From Carideicomes alvinocaridis (lineage in GTDB: Bacteria; Pseudomonadota; Alphaproteobacteria; Rhodobacterales; Rhodobacteraceae), in assembly GCA_005473895.2 (NCBI GenBank), contig SRJI02000003.1:124001-188000 (forward strand): a stretch of DNA of 64,000 nucleotides. The letters are read 5' to 3'. The position numbers and the translations under genes are program-made. Positions 61,014-64,000 of this stretch are shown here, piece after piece. The notes below the pieces were generated by a model. The model searched no databases and was not told the DNA's origin. It worked only from the letters and a program-made list of their open reading frames with translations. How positions within the stretch are numbered: the stretch's first letter is position 1; the number at the start of each line of letters is the position of its first letter.

Positions 61014-62371
61014 CGGCGAGCGGGCCCCCTCTTTGTCCGTTTCTTGCCGCGGCCGCGAAGCTGAGACTTCTGGATCAGTCCCTCATACTGATGTGCCAGA
61101 AGATGCGACTGCACTTGCTGAATGGTGTCCATGGTGACCGAGACCACGATGAGCACCGACGTCCCCCCGAAATAGAAGGGGATGGCGAATTGTCCGCGCA
61201 GGATCTCGGGCAGAAGGCAGACCGCCGCGAGATAGGCCGAGCCCAGGACGAGCACGCGGTTGACCACGTATTCCAGGTAATCGGCGGTGCGCTTGCCGGG
61301 ACGGATCCCCGGCACGAAGCCGTTCTGGTTCTTCAGGTTGTCGGCCACGTCGTCTGGTTTGAACGAGACGTTGAACGTGTAGAAATAGGCGAAGAACACG
61401 ATCATCGCGGCGAAGAACAGCAGGTAGAGCGGCTGGCCCGGGCCGAAATAGGCGGTGATCGTGGACAGGACGGGGTTCGTCGTGTTGCCCGAGAAGGTCG
61501 CGATCGTCGTCGGCAGCAGCAGCAGCGACGAGGCGAAGATCGCCGGGATCACGCCCGCCGGGTTCACCTTGATCGGCAGGTGCGAGGTCTGGCCTTCCAT
61601 CACCTTCATGCCGACCTGGCGGCGCGGGTACTGGATATGGATCTTTCGCAGCGCCCGTTCCATGAAGACGACGAAGGCGATCACCGCGACCACCATTATC
61701 ATCACCCCCACGATCACCGCCGGGCTGATCGCGCCGGACCGGCCCGAGGCGAAGAACTGCGCCAGCGCCGCCGGGACCTCGGCGATGATGCCGACGAAGA
61801 TGATGAGCGAGATGCCGTTGCCGATGCCGCGGGCGGTGATCTGCTCGCCCAGCCACATCAGGAACATGGTGCCGCCGACCAGCGTGATCAGGCAGGAAAT
61901 GCGGAAGAACCAGCCCGGATCGGTCACCAGGTCACCGGCCTCGAGCGAGGCGGCCAGACCGTAGGCCTGCACGGTCGCCAGCAGCACCGTGCCGTACCGC
62001 GTGTACTGGTTGATCTTCTTGCGCCCCTGCTCGCCCTCTTTCTTGAGCTGTTCCAGCGAGGGCACCAGCGAGGTCAGGAGCTGCACGATGATCGATGCCG
62101 AGATGTAGGGCATGATCCCGAGCGCGAAAATCCCCATGCGGCCGAGCGCGCCGCCGGTGAACATCGACACCATGCCACCGATGCCCTGCCCCGCCTGGTC
62201 CATGAATTCGCGCAGGGCGGCCGCATCGATCCCGGGCACCGGGATATAGGTCCCGAGCCTGTAGACGATGAGAAGACCGAGCGTGAAGAAGATGCGGTTG
62301 CGAAGGTCAGTGGCCTTGCCGAGCGCCGCCCAGCTCGTATTGGCGGCCATTTGCTCTGCTGCGGATACCAT
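61010..62371 (-). CDS. secY: Preprotein translocase subunit SecY
   Basis: 453-residue channel subunit with ten membrane helices. Diagnostic blocks are [20 protein letters not shown] near the start, [22 protein letters not shown] cut to its key part [10 protein letters not shown], the plug region, and the helix-2b-type block [19 protein letters not shown]. The C-terminal tail is Arg/Lys-rich. It lies between rplO (107-base gap) and adk. Confidence 0.98.
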   Translation of the reverse strand: MVSAAEQMAANTSWAALGKATDLRNRIFFTLGLLIVYRLGTYIPVPGIDAAALREFMDQAGQGIGGMVSMFTGGALGRMGIFALGIMPYISASIIVQLLTSLVPSLEQLKKEGEQGRKKINQYTRYGTVLLATVQAYGLAASLEAGDLVTDPGWFFRISCLITLVGGTMFLMWLGEQITARGIGNGISLIIFVGIIAEVPAALAQFFASGRSGAISPAVIVGVMIMVVAVIAFVVFMERALRKIHIQYPRRQVGMKVMEGQTSHLPIKVNPAGVIPAIFASSLLLLPTTIATFSGNTTNPVLSTITAYFGPGQPLYLLFFAAMIVFFAYFYTFNVSFKPDDVADNLKNQNGFVPGIRPGKRTADYLEYVVNRVLVLGSAYLAAVCLLPEILRGQFAIPFYFGGTSVLIVVSVTMDTIQQVQSHLLAHQYEGLIQKSQLRGRGKKRTKRGPARR

Positions 62372-62478
62372 GCGGGTCTCTCTTATCGACGAACCGCCGC
62401 CAGAGCGTTTTCCAGCTCGGCGGCGGTCTCAGGAAAACTGCGTTGTATTTAAGGGGAGCAGCGCCCCCCCACAACCGC

Positions 62479-62952
62479 TTATTCGGCCGCCTGGGGCGCG
62501 CTCACCTTGATCGAGCCGCCGGCTTTCTCCACCGCCTCGACGGCGGACTTGGAGGCGCCCGTCACTTCCAGCGTCAGCTTGGCCGAGACATCACCCTTGG
62601 CCAGGACCCGCACGCCGTCCAGTTTGCGGCGGACCAGACCGGACGAGACCAGCGCCTCTTCGGTGATGGTGCCGGAGGCGTCCAGCTTCTTCTCGTCGAT
62701 GAATTTCTGGATCATGCCCAGGTTGACGATGGCGTAGGACTTGCGGTTCGGCTTGTTGAAGCCACGCTTGGGCAGACGTTGATAGAGCGGCATCTGACCG
62801 CCCTCGTAGCCCTTGATGGCGACGCCCGAACGGGATTTCTGGCCCTTGATACCACGGCCGCCCATCTTGCCCTTGCCGGAGCCGGGGCCGCGCGCGATGC
62901 GCTTCTTCTTCTGGGCCGCGCCCGGATTGTCGCGAAGTTCGTTGAGTTTCAT
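62479..62952 (-). CDS. rplO: 50S ribosomal protein L15
   Basis: 157 residues beginning [20 protein letters not shown] with the Gly/Lys-rich [20 protein letters not shown] stretch, diagnostic of L15. The start at 62952 has GGAG upstream. In the usual spc operon rpmD would precede it directly; here a 290-base divergent gap with its own promoter precedes it. Confidence 0.98.
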   Translation of the reverse strand: MKLNELRDNPGAAQKKKRIARGPGSGKGKMGGRGIKGQKSRSGVAIKGYEGGQMPLYQRLPKRGFNKPNRKSYAIVNLGMIQKFIDEKKLDASGTITEEALVSSGLVRRKLDGVRVLAKGDVSAKLTLEVTGASKSAVEAVEKAGGSIKVSAPQAAE

Positions 62953-63048
62953 GTCGCTTCTCCATTGCCGGAACTGGCCCCGAAGCGGACTGGCCAGACG
63001 CGGCGTTTCTTGGTTGTGCGATTCCACGTCAGGCGGAACCACCGGGGG

Positions 63049-63077
63049 CGTATAGACGCGACCGACCCCGGGTTCAA
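63049..63077 (-). promoter_or_regulatory. Promoter of rplO-secY-adk
   Basis: On the minus strand TTGAAC (63077-63072) and TATACG (63054-63049) are exactly 17 bases apart. Transcription would start near 63042, leaving a 90-base untranslated leader before rplO. Good consensus fit. Confidence 0.7.
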
Positions 63078-63242
63078 GTCCCGCGAGGGCCGGCCACCGC
63101 CCCCTCCGGGCCGCGCTGCCTGCGGCGACCTGTCGCTTCCGCGCATCGCCCGTAGTGCAAGCGCAGGTGGTACCCCTTGCTGTCGGGCGCGCTTGACGCT
63201 ATTTCTGTGCACCGGGGGCATGCGAGTACGGAGTCATGCTCA

Positions 63243-63557
63243 ATGCGTTTTCATCATCTCGCCGCGCCGGTCGCGGTCCTGCTTTCCGCCGGAGCCGCCC
63301 ATGCCATGGACGCGGCGACGCTCGAGGCGCTTTCGATCTGCAAGACCTACCTGCTGGAACAGCCGGCCTATGAGGGCACGTCCGAAGAGGCGGTCACCGT
63401 CCTGCCGGCCGAATCGACGGGCGACAATGCCATCGTGAACTGGCATGTCGAGCTGGAGAGCATCCAGTCGGGCACCTGCACCGTCACCGCCGGCACGGTC
63501 ACCGAGTTCGTTGAAGGTCAGCCCGAAGTGATCGAGCCCACGGCCTCCGACACCTGA
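63243..63557 (+). CDS. Small exported protein, unknown family
   Basis: 104 residues with a signal peptide (MRFHHLAAPVAVLLSAGAAH, likely cleaved after AHA near residue 21) and a mature part with two Cys (Cys at SICKTYLL and SGTCTV) that could form a disulfide. Otherwise acidic and Thr/Ser-rich. No family recognised. It lies divergent from rplO and convergent with the ChaC-type gene. GGAG lies about ten bases upstream of the ATG. Confidence 0.65.
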   Translation: MRFHHLAAPVAVLLSAGAAHAMDAATLEALSICKTYLLEQPAYEGTSEEAVTVLPAESTGDNAIVNWHVELESIQSGTCTVTAGTVTEFVEGQPEVIEPTASDT

Positions 63558-63588
63558 GCACCGGACCCGCGACGCGGCCCCGTGCAGT

Positions 63589-64000
63589 TCATCGCTCTGG
63601 CAACAGGCTGTTTTCGGCTCTGAGCGCCTGCGCGTCCCTGCAGAGGGCGGCCAGGTCCGGGTCGTGAATATCCAGCAGCTCGAACTGGACCAGCAGGTTT
63701 TCCAGGTATTCCAGGCTGGTGCCCAGCATCCCCTCCCCCGTCGCGAGATAGCGCAGCTGGGTCTCCCGCGGGAGGTCCGCCTCGATCATGTCCGCCGAAT
63801 GGTCCGCGGCGAAGGCCAGCGCCGTCACCTCGCCCTGCGCCGTCTGCGCCGGGGCGAAGACCGCGTGATAGGCGGGCGCCACCATTTCCCGGCGCCACAG
63901 CCTCTCGGTCTCGCGTTCCAGCCCGTCAGGCGGCAGGCGAAAGGCGAGCCCCTCGCAGGTCCCACCATCGTCCAGCCCGGCCATGAGGCCCGGCGCCTCC
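63589..64000 (-). CDS. Gamma-glutamylcyclotransferase ChaC-type protein (partial, runs off right edge)
   Basis: The frame stays open to the window edge, so the start is outside. The visible 136 residues read PGLMAGLDDGGTCEGLAFRL, then LWRREMVAPAYHAVFAP, EADLPRETQLRYLATGEGML, and end in GTSLEYLENLLVQFELLDIH. This is the C-terminal part of ChaC-type gamma-glutamylcyclotransferases, which cleave glutathione to 5-oxoproline and Cys-Gly; the upstream YGS-type motif and catalytic Glu would lie outside. Moderately sure. Confidence 0.8.
   Translation of the reverse strand, partial: EAPGLMAGLDDGGTCEGLAFRLPPDGLERETERLWRREMVAPAYHAVFAPAQTAQGEVTALAFAADHSADMIEADLPRETQLRYLATGEGMLGTSLEYLENLLVQFELLDIHDPDLAALCRDAQALRAENSLLPER

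Noticed and set aside
63060-63100. tRNA T-arm-like sequence (GGGTTCAAGTCCCG)
   Set aside because: No acceptor or anticodon stem around it; the GTTCAA is better explained as the -35 element of the rplO promoter.

Overview
The window is very GC-rich (around 70% by eye) and densely coded, with long chains of ATGA or GTGA stop/start overlaps. Gene content and protein style point to an alphaproteobacterium of the Rhodobacterales (Paracoccaceae/Roseobacter type). The indicators are a bztABCD acidic amino acid transporter, an ATP12 F1-assembly chaperone, the imuA-imuB-dnaE2 mutasome, a Zur/ZnuABC locus, and the rplO-secY-adk / rpsM-rpsK-rpoA-rplQ ribosomal blocks. No phage, insertion sequence or CRISPR array was seen.

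Positions 1-24,650 form a catabolic island around acyl-CoA chemistry. A Liv-type ABC importer (livH, a fused livM-livG, livF, and the first codons of a binding protein) lies beside an SMP-30 lactonase. Then come an amidohydrolase / acyl-CoA ligase / acyl-CoA dehydrogenase operon, a LysR regulator, a metallo-beta-lactamase-fold hydrolase with a 3-hydroxyisobutyrate-dehydrogenase-like enzyme and a carboxymuconolactone-decarboxylase-like protein, an aldehyde dehydrogenase / family III CoA-transferase / methylsuccinyl-CoA-dehydrogenase-like operon, a PrpD-family protein, a MaoC-type hydratase, and a tightly overlapped operon with two thiolase-like/DUF35 pairs and a zinc alcohol dehydrogenase. The substrate is unknown. 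Six non-coding gaps of the island carry a related 15-bp dyad, GCATA-N5-TATGC, which suggests one shared regulator.

Positions 24,650-34,000 hold the zinc-uptake locus (divergent zur-znuC-znuB and znuA around a Zur-like palindrome) and the translesion cassette imuA-imuB-dnaE2. Positions 34,000-38,700 are looser, with an endonuclease/phosphatase-family membrane protein, a SulP transporter and a PH-like membrane protein, and end at the 3' side of a tRNA-Pro(CGG) gene.

Positions 38,900-46,200 carry a CHAD protein, a DMT transporter, ileS, a sterol-desaturase-like enzyme, a ferredoxin-like protein and a SixA-type phosphatase. Between a good promoter and ileS lies a 16-codon open frame (M-R-R-Q-D-A-I-I-I-R-I-T-C-P-A-L) whose ATG falls at the predicted transcription start and whose stop lies in the loop of a strong hairpin. 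This looks like an isoleucine-sensing leader peptide and is the most exciting find here.

Positions 46,200-57,500 hold bztABCD (with a binding-protein-like segment embedded in the BztB permease), an ATGA-linked crcB-rluC-HAD-ATP12 operon, rarA and a DegP-type protease. Positions 57,500-64,000 carry the ribosomal protein / secY / adk / rpoA block, split at rplO from the rest of the usual spc operon, then a small exported protein and a partial ChaC-type gene at the right edge.
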